Notes: a model not told the origin generated them from the sequence alone. A stretch of DNA of 64,000 bases from Gordius sp. MW1 (GCA_964036665.1 OZ038527.1:19118221-19182220), one strand, 5' to 3'; positions 8,955-20,879 are shown, counted from the stretch's first letter. Translations and numbers: made by a program.

Positions 8955-11346
8955 ATGAATTATAAGCAGGTCGTTGTTGTCCCTGGAAAAAATTGGAATG
9001 AAATGTGTCAAAACGCATTAAAAGATGAGCTTTTGATAGATGTCCATTTTTTGGTATATTTTGATTTATTTTTATTATCTTTTATAGTTTGAAGAAGATG
9101 GCAAAGTTGTAACTCATAAGGCTCACAAATTTTTATTAGCAATGAGTAGTCCCGTATTTCACGCAATGTTTTATGGGCCTACATCTGTTTCTAAAACCGC
9201 GGAAGAGATTACTAGTGTGTCAATTGAGGATATATCTTCCCAAGTTTTTGCCATCTTATTGGAGTATATTAAATATTTTAATATGTTTATTTGTCACCAT
9301 AATATCGTGATTTCTTATTTATTGTGCCAAATTAGTTTTATTTACCACCAGGATAAATTAGTGAACATGAACATTGGTAATTTGGAAGGCTTAGAACGTG
9401 CCCAATTTTTAAACGACCTTTTGTATGCTGCAAAGAAATACATGTTAGATGACATTAGAAAAGGAATTGGGAATAAAATAAATTGCGAGATAGTGTTAAT
9501 AAACGCTTATTATCTTTTGCGTCAAGGAAAATTATTTCACGAGGAAATTAGTCGCAGTACATGCTGGAAAGTATAAACAAGTTATCATAAATACTTTGAC
9601 CTAACTATTTTCTATAATCAGTTTAATCAATAATGATTAAAAACTTGTAGGGGAAACTGGGTGATAGAAGAGCCATATAAAATATATATATTTTTTTAAT
9701 TTTCCGTTGGAATATATTTTTACGATGTATTTTTACGGTGGGAAAAATATTATAAAACTTTTTATATATTTTTTCCATAAATTGAGGTTGCAAAGTCAAA
9801 ATCCCCGGGGTAACCTTAATGTTTTCACTTTATATTTTTAATTATTTTACTTTAAAAAGATAGAAATACAAACGTAATTTGGTTATATTTTACCCATTAA
9901 GCTATAAAATGAGTTAAGATGACAGCGATTTTTATAACAGACGGGCTTTACTACGGTGGAATCGTGCGTTAATAGTATATTTATGTATAATTATAATCTT
10001 ATTCTATTTCACTTCTAAATAAATAAGTTAAAATACAAAAAAAGTGTTTTTAAATCTGTCTTTATGAGGTGAGACACAATGTATTAATTTTGGAAATAAT
10101 TACAAGTAAGCCCTGGGGTTCGGTCTCCCCTTGTTCAGTTAAAATTTAAGACCCATTTATAGCAAGCAAAGTACTTAAAACTTAAATGCATCTCTCAGCC
10201 ATAACACTCTTTTTCATCTATATAAATTAGACAAGTTTTACTAGCTATAATCATATTTGGTATGATTTTAACATTTGTAATTATCGTAAAAAGTTGAGAT
10301 ATGTTATTGATTTAAAACACGTCAATGATGTAAATTCATGCCAAAATTTAAAGGTAACTACAGTTGTTACTTTAGGTTGAGCTTTTACTTATATATGACG
10401 TGACGATTGCTTAAATCATGCTCAGAACAATTAAGTTAGAATATGTGTAAAACTTTATTTTTGCATAATGGTCGTTTGGTGAGATGACTTTAAAAAATGG
10501 CGACAAAACGATTAAAATTTAAATTTATTACTTGTAGGTATTGTGGGAAAATGGTGAAAAATTTATCAAAACTGATTCATTTTTGAATATGACGGCCGAA
10601 GATTTATTGAATTTTCTGGTCGCCGATGACCTAATTGCACAAGATATTAATTTATTCCATGCCGTTTTAAAATGGGCTAATTATAACAAAAAAGGAGACG
10701 ATGTCATCACGCCCAGCCATATCAGAGCATTTTTAGGCGAGGATATTATCAAAGCTATTAGGTACCCGCTAATTAGTGTAAATGACTTTCAAGATACAAT
10801 TGTTAAATCTGGCATATTTAATCAAGAAGAAATAATAGAAGTCCTTTTTTCTTATTTTGGAAAAAGTGAATCGAATAAATTAAACAAATTTATTACCAAG
10901 TCCCGAAAGCGAAACGTGGAATCATCCATTTTTGTTTCAATCAGGGAAGCTCATATTCATATCCCCCAGAAGATTACTTTTCGATTGAAAGTAATGCATT
11001 AGTGAGTATAAAAATCCACGGCATATACATACTAAATCCTTGGACCTCAAATTATCATCCTAGCATTAATTATGAGATTAAGTTATATGATCAGGAAATT
11101 CTCTTAACTTCCACCCATTTATACCATGGCTCTTATGATAGCAGCGAATCCTATGTTAGAGTGGATTTTGAAAATCCTATACCCATTGAAATGAATGGGC
11201 AAACGAAGTGCTTCAAAGTGCAAACGCTTCCGTCATTAACATCTTACTATTATATTAAATCTAGCCATAGCATAAAATTTGGATCGGCTGTTTTTAGTCT
11301 AAATGATAGGCTTAAAAAATATTTATGCGGAATAATTTTGGAATAA
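8955..11346 (+). pseudogene. BTB-BACK-PHR gene, copy A (frameshifted)
   Basis: Four exons: 8,955-9,053, 9,088-9,263, 9,336-9,570 and 10,538-11,346, all with GT-AG introns (34, 72 and 967 nt). The BTB/POZ domain contains AHKFLLAMSSPVFHAMFYGP (residues about 45-65). The BACK domain follows (LLYAAKKYM, then WENGEKF and DINLFHAVLKWANY). The C-terminal PHR-like part starts about FSIESNALVSIKIHG. The architecture matches the BTBD1/2/3/6 family, whose members often act as CUL3 E3-ligase substrate adaptors; that role is known for the family and only inferred here. Compared with B, 4 bp are missing at about 10,936, which shifts the frame before the PHR part. The protein would end near 11,002 while the PHR frame stays open downstream. 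It is a recent pseudogene, a truncated BTB-BACK protein, or an assembly error. Confidence 0.82.
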
Positions 11347-11781
11347 ATCAAAGAGTCGATGAAAATATGCAATTTTCTTCTTAAAAATTTAGAAATAAAA
11401 AATTGTATTGCATTACTGTAAAATAGATCTAATTATTGAGAAATTATTGAATAAAAATGCCTTAGTTATAAGAAACAATTATAATTTCTAAATGTATTAT
11501 AGCACACAATCTACACTTGTTGTCATTATCGTGGTTTTAAACTAAACATTGCCTGTTTTTCAATTAATTGCCTAAAACCCTTATTGACACTTTAAATTTT
11601 ACGTAGATAGTGTAATTTTTTATGTCAGGATTAACTTGGTTGTAAAATTAATTGAGACTCTCCTTATTTAAAAAAATGTTGCTAAATTCAAGTTACAAAA
11701 TCTTTGCTGAATTATAATTAAATTACACCCCATTGTAGAGTATATTCCATACTTGTAACACCCTAGGTAAACGCGGGTCTT
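11347..11781. other. 3' spacer downstream of the BTB gene (A)
   Basis: AT-rich, no gene. Conserved in B (53,840-54,274) and C (32,239-32,635), so it includes the likely 3' UTR. AATAAA-type signals occur at about 11,393 and 11,450. Confidence 0.5.
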
Positions 11782-11785
11782 TTAA

Positions 11786-13429
11786 CCCTCCGTTGGCTAG
11801 GTGGGGTCAATGAGGACCCCAAGCGGTATATCAATGTTGTACAAATTAAGTTAGTGATTGTTATAATTTCATTTTTTCAGTAGCTTAATAAAATTTATCC
11901 TAGAATATCTCTGCAAAATGTGGCCTGTTTTTATCAAATAGTTTTAAAGATACAGCGTGTTTTAGATGCCCGAGTTCTTCCAGGACCCCACCTTCCACAA
12001 TATGAAACAAAAAAAAATGTTCAATATTTTTTTTGTTGAAATTTTTATCATAAACCATTATTCTTAACCTATTAGTAAAGAAATTTTTTCTTAACATCTC
12101 CTTTTATTTGAGATATTTAACATTTAAACTCAGATTTTAACATGTTTATTTTTCCTCGTGGTATTTAAAAGTGCTCATTTGAGTAAATTTTCCTGTGCAT
12201 TTTGATATCTTAACAACATTAATAAGTGCTATATATTTGATATTTTTTGTCTGAAGATGGTATATAAATATAAAAAGATAAAATTTTACCAAGTGGTCCC
12301 AAATAAATAAACATTAAATATTAGTTTGAGGAGTTTATACATTATAGAAAATATTATAATAGCTTAGGATATAATAGACTAAAAAATCATATTAATAGAT
12401 TTATATAATGTCTGTTTATAAAGTAACTAAATTAAAACTTTCTTGATAATTTAAAACAAATTAAATTTGATATTAAATATGTGTAGAAAGTCTCATTTAT
12501 TACAAAATTGACTGTTTTTATAGTCTTATATAATGTATGGTAAGATATTACATGAAGATTGTTTTCATATTCTCAAATTCAACCTAATATGATGTATTTC
12601 TATGTAAAAATCTTAAACTAAGATGAAAAATAAGAATAGAAACTTTTCTGCCTCAAAAAATAAAGTCAACACTTCCTTAAGTTTATACAACTCTATTTTT
12701 TTGTTTTGTTGTTTTTTTATGCCAAATTTACAAAAATCATGAACTTATATTACCATAGTTTAATTATAAACTGACTATTTTAAACTTTACTTTTTCAATC
12801 TAAAATTATTTAAATTTTAAACTAAGAAAACTTGTACGAAATCTCATTTTTCACACAAAATTCACTATTTTTAGAGCCTCATAAAATTTTTGTTTAAAGA
12901 TTTTACAATTAGATTTTTTTCCTATTCTTAATTCTAATCTTTTATAATATATTTCTATTAAAAAAAATTTAATTGAAGTCCAAAAATTAGAAAAATAATG
13001 GCTAAGAACAGTAGTAACTTTTTACTTTAAAAAACATAGGGCCAAAAATTCCCTAAGTTTGGACATCTCTATTTTTTTTGTTTTTAGGTTTTTTTATGCC
13101 AAATTTTTTATATTTTTAGCTCCAACCTTATTTTATATGATCTTATAAATTAAATTATGAAATTAGGGGGGGGGGGAATTTGTTATGAATAAATATAGTC
13201 ACATAGGGGGAAATTTTGGGGGTTGCACTAATTGCAATTATAAATTTATAACCACTTGTTCAAATACTTAAAGTAATATATCAATTTACAGATAAGAGTT
13301 TAAGTATTATGCTTTGAAAATTTGAAAAGTTTATATTACAATACAACAAAGTTATAGCTATTTAAGGTTTAGGGTCATCATGACCCCCTTTACCATCCGT
13401 GTTAGGATTTTGACATGACCAACGGAGGG
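11786..13429. mobile_element. piggyBac-like non-autonomous element, family 2 (A)
   Basis: Flanked by TTAA at 11,782-11,785 and 13,430-13,433. Inverted repeats begin CCCTCCGTTGG at both ends. Subterminal palindromes are GGGGTCAATGAGGACCCC (left) and GGGTCATCATGACCCC (right). C has a single TTAA at the matching position (32,636-32,639), a pre-insertion site. The 1.64-kb AT-rich interior carries diverged internal repeats (12,480-12,560 resembles 12,840-12,900) but no transposase frame. The B copy is 54,279-55,932. Confidence 0.82.
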
Positions 13430-13433
13430 TTAA

Positions 13434-14672
13434 ACCCATATTATGTTTAGTTAAAAAGTTTTTTGTAAAAAATTGTCTTATTAATGTATTAAGCAATCGA
13501 AACACATAAAATCTTTAAAGTAAAGAAATCTAAAGGAGAATGTATAAATGTAAATTTTCTATAAACTAAATTACTTTTATAGGCACGTAGGCAGAATTTT
13601 CTCAAGGGGGTGGGAAAAGATTTTAAAATTTATTTTTAGAATTTTTATTAATAATATAATAAATATGAGAGATCAAAAAAATCCGACCCGTTCGGCCCAC
13701 GGGCCGGGCCATCGAGATTTTCTGGTGGGCCAGAGCGGGACCTTAACAAGATTCGAGCAACTCGGGCTTATTAAGATTTTTTATATAATGTATTATATTG
13801 TTTTTGGGTACTTATTTGTCACCTTTTTATTTGATTGTACATTACTTATTGGTCAACAAAAATTTAATCTATAAATTTTCGATAATATAACAATGTTTCC
13901 TATAAATTGTTAATGTAATGCCAATATTTTATCGGTGCACTTAATGGGGAGTCAATAAGGTTTATTTGTATAAAGCAGTGGCTTTAATAACATTTTGTAA
14001 GCCGTTAGGGTGTCAAGAGCATTCTTGGGACAACAGGTCTCTTAAGTTTGAGACAAAGCCATAAACCATAAGACATCTTATTTTAGTTGATGTTTGTGTC
14101 ATTTAAATCACTTCAGTGCCAAACAAAATTTCTCAATTTTTGGCACAATAATTGGCGGGTTCACAAGTTAGTTAGAACTTATTTTATCGCAAACCGTTCA
14201 TTAACTTGTATCTGAAGGATTCAATCAAGGAGATGAAAATGCTAATTTATATTAACCTCAATGGATTTAGTTAAAATAAGTACGCACATGTTGCCTCTTA
14301 AATCTAGGTTGAGAGTTTATAAAATTTTGCTTTAGCTTTCGAAGGATTTAAAGCTGAAAAATTTGTCAAGATATGAAAGGGAAATAAGTATAATCAGATT
14401 GCCCGAAGAGAACTACCCCTATAATTTTTAAAATTAATACTTACGAAGTGTGGGAGGGTAAGGTAATTTTTTGGGGAAGATGCTCAATTAAGTTTTTGGC
14501 AAATGAACAAGTGAATTTGGAAAAAGGAAATAATTGATAAAATTGCTTTTTTGTCGAAAATTTAATTTATAAAAAAAAAGTATATATAAACTTTAAAGTA
14601 TAAAAGTTTAGTCTTTTAATCAGCTAAAAACTCTTAATTCATTTAAAAATTAATTTTTTTCTTAAGTTTTGC
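13434..14672. other. Spacer shared by A, B and C with a CGGGCC patch
   Basis: No gene recognised. A short GC-rich patch (13,670-13,770, CCGACCCGTTCGG, CACGGGCCGGGCC) resembles a truncated CGGGCC-rich element. In C the equivalent patch (32,890-33,310) is longer. The rest is AT-rich spacer with matches in C at 33,420-34,020. Confidence 0.5.
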
Positions 14673-15257
14673 TAAGGGGGGGGGGGAGGATTCCCGATCC
14701 CCCTCCCCTTCGATAAGCGCATGCGGTCGAGGTAAGGAGCCACTATAACTCTGCCACTAAATATAAAAAAATGATTTTATGATTTATTTTAAAACTTTTT
14801 TTAAATGTTTTTTTGTTAAATACTAGGTGGAAAAAAGCTTGTTTTCGAAGTAACTACTACGTTATCAGCTAAGGATATTTTATATGAAATATAAGCAAAT
14901 TTTTTATATTCTCAATTTAAAATAAAACAACGTACACTTGATGCAGGGTTGAATTTTATTATAATATTTTTATTCCGATATGACTTTGATGACATTTAAT
15001 GATTATAATTTTTTATAAATTTTAAAGGCTTTAAAACTGTCTTTTAATTATTTATTGTTTATAATTATAAGTTATTCAATGATAACCATTCATCAAAAAT
15101 ACTTTCAGAATCAATTTTTATCGTTATGTGATAACATAAAATAAAGTAAGTTGGCGTTAAGCACCATTAAAATTTAGTTAAAGGTTCTTAATCATTTAAA
15201 TCTCTAGTTAAAATAAAGCACTAATTTAGAATAATATCATGTAAGACAAATACGCCC
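14673..15257. other. Spacer beginning with a G-run (A)
   Basis: Starts with a GGGGGGGGGGG run and CCCGATCCCCCTCCCC, then AT-rich sequence matched in C (36,180-36,785) and B (57,170-57,748). No gene seen. Confidence 0.45.
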
Positions 15258-15425
15258 TTCGGGCGTAACTGGCGGCTTCGCCCCCAGACCCCCTTCCGCC
15301 CCCAAACCCCCGTTTAGCTCAGGACAGTCCCTACTTCACTTATCTTTGCTTCAAATCCTCATACACATCGATTACTCTTTTATACTTCGTACAAACAAAG
15401 CATATTTGCTATGCAATTTATGTTG
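15258..15425. repeat. GC-rich repeat ending TTGCTATGCAATTT (A)
   Basis: Begins with the hairpin CGCCCTTCGGGCG followed by TAACTGGCGGCTTCGCC and CCCCC-rich sequence, and ends with TTGCTATGCAATTTA. That end motif is shared with the Helitron-like repeats of this window. It is absent from C at the matching position (36,790), so it inserted before the A/B split and after C diverged. Family not identified. B counterpart about 57,749-57,915. Confidence 0.4.
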
Positions 15426-16257
15426 GAATCGTCATAATTGCATAACAAATAATAATATGAGTGGCAAAAGCTAAAGTTCATGCCCGACCTTACTCAATCT
15501 ATAGCTACAAAGTTTTACCTACTACCTAGTCGCTCGACGAAAGGTATTCGGGTCCGGTCTCGGGTAACCCGTGCAGTTCACTACAAAGGTAGTTAATCAA
15601 TTTCATTTATTTCATTCGAATCGGCACCTTAAAAACCTTTGCCACAAAATTTATACCCTTTTTTGGAGGCCCAATGTAAATGCAACTTTATTTAACAGAA
15701 AGTTAATTTATATTATAATTTTAATTTTTCTTATTAAGTTCTCAGTGAACGATCACCGCCAATTTACCATTTTATTGAGACATGCCTGCCAAGAGTTATT
15801 ACATAAATATATGTATATATGGTTTATCCTACAATTAACTTTAATTCAATGTGCAATTTTACTTTCGCCATTTTATATCACAACTTAGTTTAATATCTTA
15901 ATTGTAGAAATGATTTGGTTAAGAGAAGGACAGTTGCCTTTCCAACATTTATCGTAATTTATCACTTAATACCAATTGAAAGGAGGTAACAGCTGAATAT
16001 TCAATCGATAATTCCTTTTTAATATTTCGTTCACTAGAAAGGGTGATGGAGCTTATTATTTTTTCTTCAAAAAATACACAATAGCAAACTTTAATTATGG
16101 TTACGAGATAATTTAAGTGTTTAATAAGTTTACATTTACAAACATATATACAAACATATAGTAGTAAGGAAAAATAATTCATTATAATATACTTCAATTA
16201 AAAAAAAATACCAGATTCTTCATTCATTAACACTTTTAAACGTTAAGCAGAGGTATA
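15426..16257. other. Spacer without a supported gene (A)
   Basis: AT-rich. A 105-codon frame at 15,571-15,888 (107 codons in B at 58,066-58,389) is rich in I/L/F/Y and has no recognisable motif. Its end differs between the copies. I treat it as unlikely to be a gene. Confidence 0.4.
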
Positions 16258-16265
16258 GGTATATT

Positions 16266-16424
16266 TATGGGCCTAGCCAGCATTGGAATTAGAGGGGTGC
16301 AATAATGATTTAGGGAGGGGCAAAGTGATTATTTTTTAAAATTTTAGCCATAATCTTAATAAATTTGTGAGGGGCAGCCGCTCCTCCATGCCGCCCCGCC
16401 CCGCCCCCCTTGGCTAGGTCCATG
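16266..16424. mobile_element. GGGCGTAGCC MITE, subtype 2 (A)
   Basis: Begins TATGGGCCTAGCCAGCATTG and ends TTGGCTAGGTCCATG, with 8-bp duplications GGTATATT (16,258-16,265 and 16,425-16,432). Subtype 2 is marked by GGAATTAGAGGGG and CAATAATGATTTAGGGAGGG. The B copy is 58,762-58,930, with duplications GGTCTATT and GGTTTATT. Confidence 0.8.
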
Positions 16425-16904
16425 GGTATATTTTATGTTAATGTGATAAGGGTGTAGTATTGGCCTACGTTCAAGCACGGCTTAAAAATTAGATTCTAAG
16501 TGATACATTTAATTTATTTTTATCTTTAAAAATTTTAATTGCGAAAATTAAATGGCTGTTGAAGTAGGACCCGGAGCTTCGATTATGTAAAAAAAATTAA
16601 TTCACAAAACCTCCAACTTTGTTAAAAAGAACTAATTTTGATGCGAAATCAAAGGATATAGGTGACACTATAATTAATTTTCCCTAATAGAGTGGACAAT
16701 TATATGAACGAGTGTAATGCTTATTAATAAAATAACAATAATACAATATTAGGCGTATAATACAGTAATAAAATTAAAAAGTTTACCCCTGTATAAAACA
16801 ATTAATAAACTTGCGACGAAACGAGCAGCGACATGCAATAGCTCCGCTATTGCCTGTTACGACCGCGCATCTGAAATTACAATGAGCAGCGACATGCAAT
16901 AGCT

Positions 16905-17288
16905 GGCCAATGGTCATTTTTTTCATTGATCAGCAGCCAGCGGCCGGCCAAAAAGTCATAATAGCAATGGTAGGAACAGGAACAATCATAATAGTCAAAA
17001 AAAACGAAAAAATAAACTCGGATTCACATTTTGGCCAATGGTCATTTTTTCCATCGGTCAGGAGCCAGCGGACGGCCAAAAAGTCATAATAGCAATGGTA
17101 GTAACAGGAACAATCATAATAGTCGAAAAAAACGAAAAAATAAACTCGGATTCACATTTTGGCCAATGGTCATTTTTTTCCTTGGTCAGCAGCCAGCGGA
17201 CGGCCTAAAAGTCTTATTATCAATGATAGTAACAAGAACAATCATAAGAGTCAAAAAAAACTCCGGGATTCTACCCAAAAACTAGTTA
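16905..17288. repeat. 128-bp tandem repeat with CCAATGG...CCATTGG hairpins (A)
   Basis: Three units start GGCCAATGGTCATTTTTT at 16,905, 17,033 and 17,161, exactly 128 bp apart. Each unit carries an inverted pair (CCAATGG, then CCATTGG or a variant), CAGCAGCCAGCGGACGGCC, AAAAGTCATA, CAATCATAATAGTC and an A-rich tract. Further units occur at 18,193-19,010 (+), 34,860-35,780 (inverted, copy C) and 59,470-62,530 (copy B). Confidence 0.85.
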
Positions 17289-17342
17289 AATTGCATAGCA
17301 ATTAAAAGTATACAACTTTTATTTATGTTTATTATATAATAA
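17281..17342 (-). mobile_element. Helitron-like 3' end, minus orientation (A)
   Basis: On the minus strand this reads TTATATAATAAACATAAATA...AATTGCTATGCAATTTAACTAG followed by T. The hairpin AATTGC-TAT-GCAATT lies 3 nt before CTAG, the layout of a Helitron 3' terminus (short hairpin, then CTRR, inserted before T). The 5' end and Rep/helicase are not seen, so the assignment rests on this terminus only. Confidence 0.4.
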
Positions 17343-18479
17343 AATGAAACAATAATAGAACAAGCGGACGGCCAAAAAGTCATATTATCAATTGTAGTAA
17401 CAGGAAAAATATATTAATTTAATTTAAAAAATAAAAAAAAAATTTGCCCTCTCCGGGAATCGAACCAGCAATTCAGAACGTTCGCCGGGGTTCGAACCCA
17501 CATTAATAGAGGCATAGGCTTTTGTAGGGGCACAGGGACCTATATCAGTAGAGGCATAGGCCCTTGTAGTGGAGGGCATAGGGTAATAGCAATTAATATC
17601 AATGTTACCCAATTCAAAAACGAATAGATATACTTATGCATTAATTTAACATAGCAATTAAAACCCGACCCCGCCCGAAAGCGAGTGAGATAGAGATGAG
17701 GGGTGGGGCACCTCTTATGCATTAATTTAAAAAATAACACAGCGAGGGAGATAGAGATGAGGGGTGGGGCACCTCTTTCTCATGCATTAATTTAAAAAAT
17801 CGATAACCTAATATACCCAATGCAAATAGATAGGGACGGACAGACAACGGACAACGGACAACCAAAAACGAGCCCATAAATTGCATAGCAATTAAAAATT
17901 AATTCACAAAACCTCCAACTTTGTTAAAAATAACTAATTTTGATGCGAAATTAAAGGATATAGGTGACACTATAATTAGTTTTTCCCTAACAGAGTGGAC
18001 AATTATATGAACGAGTGTAATGCTTATTAATAAAATAACAATAATAAAATAACAATAATAAAATTAAAAAGTTTAACCTGTGTAAAACAATTAATAAACT
18101 TGCGACGAAACGAGCAGCGACATGCAATAGCTCCGCTATTGCTTGTTAGGACCGACATCTAAAAATTTCACAATGAGAAGCGACATGCAATAGCTGGCCA
18201 ATGGCCATTTTTTTCATTGGTCAGCAGCCAGCGGCCGGTCAAAAAGTCATATTATCAATGGTAGTAACAAAAAATAAATACATAAGACTGTCTATAAATA
18301 CATAAAAATCAAAAAAAAAAACAAAAAAAAATTTCTATTCACATTTTGGCCAATGGTCATTTTTTCCATTGGTCAGCAGTCAGGACACGGTAAAGTGTAT
18401 ATAAATTCATAAGAATCAAAAAAAAACGAATAAATCAATTTAGGTTTACACTTTGGCTAATGGTCATTTTTTTCATTGA

Positions 18480-18770
18480 GTGCGTGTTGTTGTTTGTGTT
18501 GTTGTTTATCTATAAATACATTCCTCTCTCCTATATCCACGAATTAAATCTATTAAATAAAATTTTTACCGACTAATTTGCAAGTTATTGACGTTTGAAA
18601 AACGCTAAAATCGCGTTGTTGGCAAGTTCGACAGCGAATATTTAAAAAACTTGACGTATAGGGAAAAAACTAAAAACATATGTGTGTTTACCGTTAAAAA
18701 CTCTACCCGAAATCTGCAAACAGTTCGCAGGTTAATTTTACAAGTCCATTATTTGTTGACCAGTGTAATT
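18480..18770. repeat. Single arm of the 60.3-kb foldback element (A)
   Basis: Matches the right arm of the palindrome at 60,308-60,973. It starts TGCGTGTTGTTGTTTGTG and ends TTGTTGACCAGTGTAATT. The left arm and loop are missing, so A retains a half element. Confidence 0.6.
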
Positions 18771-19262
18771 TAACGAAAAAAAACGAAAAAAAATTTCGCT
18801 TCACACTTTGGCCAATGGTCATTTTTTCCATTGGTCAGCGGCTAGCGGACGGCCAAAAAGTCATATTATCAACGGTAGTAACAAGAACAATATATTAATC
18901 TAAAAAAATAAAAAAAAATAATTTGAATATACAATTTGGCCAGGGTAATTTTTTTCATTGGTCAGCAGCTAGCGGACGGCCGAAAAGTCATATCATCAAT
19001 GGTAGTAACAAGAACAATATATTAATTTAAAACAAAAATAAAAAAAAATTGGCCTCTCCGGGATTTGAACCCATATCGGTAAGGCAAAGGCCTGTAGGGG
19101 GGAGCACAGGGTATCGTACAAAGTATGGCTTATTCGAATTCCAAGCGGTCTCAGTGGTAAACACGACAAAAAGCGTGACAAGACATTTGGTGCGTGACAA
19201 GACATTCGGTGCAAGACATAAACAAATGGAAAGTGAGCCCATAAGCCCCTAAATTGCATAGC

Positions 19263-20072
19263 AATTAATAGATGACTTCCTTTTTTACAGAACAGTGTTA
19301 AAAAACCTTATTAAATAGGCCAGTTGCCCATTCTTATTTTTTTCTTGATACTATTAAATTTTAAAGGTGTCACTTTCAAATTTTTTTTGATTGGGGCAAA
19401 GGTATTCCCGTCGTTTTAGACCTTTTATAGATTTTTTAAGGTTAAATACAGCCACTTTAAAACGTGTATTGCATACTGTTCACACTACGCGTCTGGAAAA
19501 TATTCGAGATTCGATTCGAATCCGAATTCGAATCCATATGTGTAAGTTTCGAATCGAATATTTACGCTGCTAATATTCGAAAATCCGAATCAAATTCTTA
19601 AAAAAATTGAATTTTATTTTTTTAAAGTTTAATTTAAATAGAGGAGACTCAAATATTTAGCTATTTTTATCTTACGGCATTTTAGTTATTTTTCCTGTTA
19701 CAATTTGAAATGTTTAATTTAAAATTTTTCAAACTTACATAAGTTATGGAGAACGACATTCACAATTAAATTAAATTAAATTAGGGGTTTTGAAGAAAAT
19801 TGCAAGACAGCCCAAAAATATTTCACGATTAAAGTCTCTATGAAAAGAATTTGACCCACCAATTAATTACACAAAGGCAAAACCTGTCATGGTAGTCAAG
19901 TGGAACAGCACCTATATAATGATAGAAAAGGCTATTTTAGAAGGCAGGCATTGGATTTAGCCTTTAAATTCCTCTTAGGAGGAATTACTATCCAACATTG
20001 AATGGAACAAATTTATTCTTCAGAATTTTGAAATCGCTTTACCATCCTCCCTCTTGCGCCCCCATCCATGGG
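19263..20072. other. Spacer with ATTCGAATC palindromic repeats (A)
   Basis: No gene. At 19,497-19,590 overlapping palindromic motifs based on ATTCGAATC occur in both orientations. Mirrored in B at 62,775-63,543. Confidence 0.45.
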
Positions 20073-20080
20073 CACTGTTG

Positions 20081-20316
20081 CAGTGGCGTACGCAAGGGCC
20101 CCCCCCGCGGATTTCGAAACAAATAATTTTTATTTTCTAATATCGCATTATATAATAAATAATTTGAATTTTTTTCCATACTACTTCATTAAATTATATG
20201 ATATGACGTTTGCAATAAATATCTTTGAGAATATGTTTGCATCTAAATAAATTATAAAACTAATATTTGTATTTAAGCCCCCCCCCCCCCGAAGAAAAAT
20301 CCTGCGTACGCCCCTG
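20081..20316. mobile_element. hAT-like MITE with CAGTGGCGTACGC ends (A)
   Basis: Begins CAGTGGCGTACGCAAGGGCC and ends CTGCGTACGCCCCTG. The 8-bp duplications are CACTGTTG (20,073-20,080) and CACTGTTC (20,317-20,324). 236 bp, non-coding, with C-runs near both ends. B copy 63,552-63,785. Confidence 0.85.
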
Positions 20317-20879
20317 CACTGTTCAAACTTAAATAATTACTTTGCGCAACTTATAATAGTCGTATTTTTTATTACACTGTCCAAAATATTAGATTTAGTG
20401 TTTTTTGCATATAAAGTTAAAATTTATGTAATATACCGATACAAAAGACATGGATTCGATAAAAATTTAGTTAATTGCTATGTACCTACCTACGCCAACC
20501 CCCACTAGAAAAAATCACGTTATGTTTGATCTACCCTTCCTAGTCGCTTAACATTGGAATATCACCTAGAGCCTGCATAGGGGCTTTTTTTCAACCCGAA
20601 CCCGACCCGAAAAAGTTTTAAACCGAACCCGACCCGACCCCCTTAGTGGTTTAATTTTTTCAGCCCGAACCCGACCCGACCCGAAAGCTTTTTAAATTTT
20701 TCAACCCAAACCCGACCCTACCCGAAAGTAGAAATTATTCGTGTAAAATTGATTTTGATGGTTTTAAATGGCAACAAAATGTTGTCTCCCAAATAACAAC
20801 GTATCTAACAACATTTTAAAATATGTTTGCCAGAAGTAAAGGCATTTGAAATAGATACTAATCCAGAAAAGTCTTTTAT

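Larger units (their letters stand above)
16550..19262. repeat. Cluster of CCAATGG minisatellite and Helitron-like pieces (A)
   Basis: A mosaic of repeated blocks without genes. It holds a block with the hairpin GCAATAGCTCCGCTATTGC (16,834 and 18,123), the 128-bp tandem repeat at 16,905-17,288, palindromic TTGCATAGCAATTAA junctions (17,294, 17,880, 19,255) and a GAGATAGAGATGAGGGGTGG repeat (17,690 and 17,748). It also has a half foldback arm (18,480-18,770) and tRNA-like motif units (17,446 and 19,054). Frames in it are repeat translations, not genes. Confidence 0.6.
1..20560 (+). repeat. Copy A of a large segmental duplication
   Basis: The sequence from base 1 matches that from 38,016 in order and orientation, and about 20,530 matches the right edge of the window. 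By eye the two are almost identical outside discrete insertions and homopolymer length changes, so the duplication is recent. Copy A includes one BTB gene, a LINE 3' fragment, two piggyBac-like elements, a foldback element and the CCAATGG repeat cluster. Its true left end lies outside the window. Confidence 0.93.

Noticed and set aside
13665-13874. 69-codon frame across the CGGGCC patch (A and B)
   Set aside because: It starts inside a repeat fragment, has no motif, and C does not keep it.
15571-15888. 105-codon frame as a membrane protein gene
   Set aside because: It is low-complexity I/L/F/Y-rich, starts with GTG, has no motif, and its C-terminus differs from the copy at 58,066-58,389.
19049-19252. 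Overlapping frames on both strands around the tRNA-like unit
   Set aside because: They lie in repeated non-coding units shared with 61,233-61,460 and carry no protein motif.
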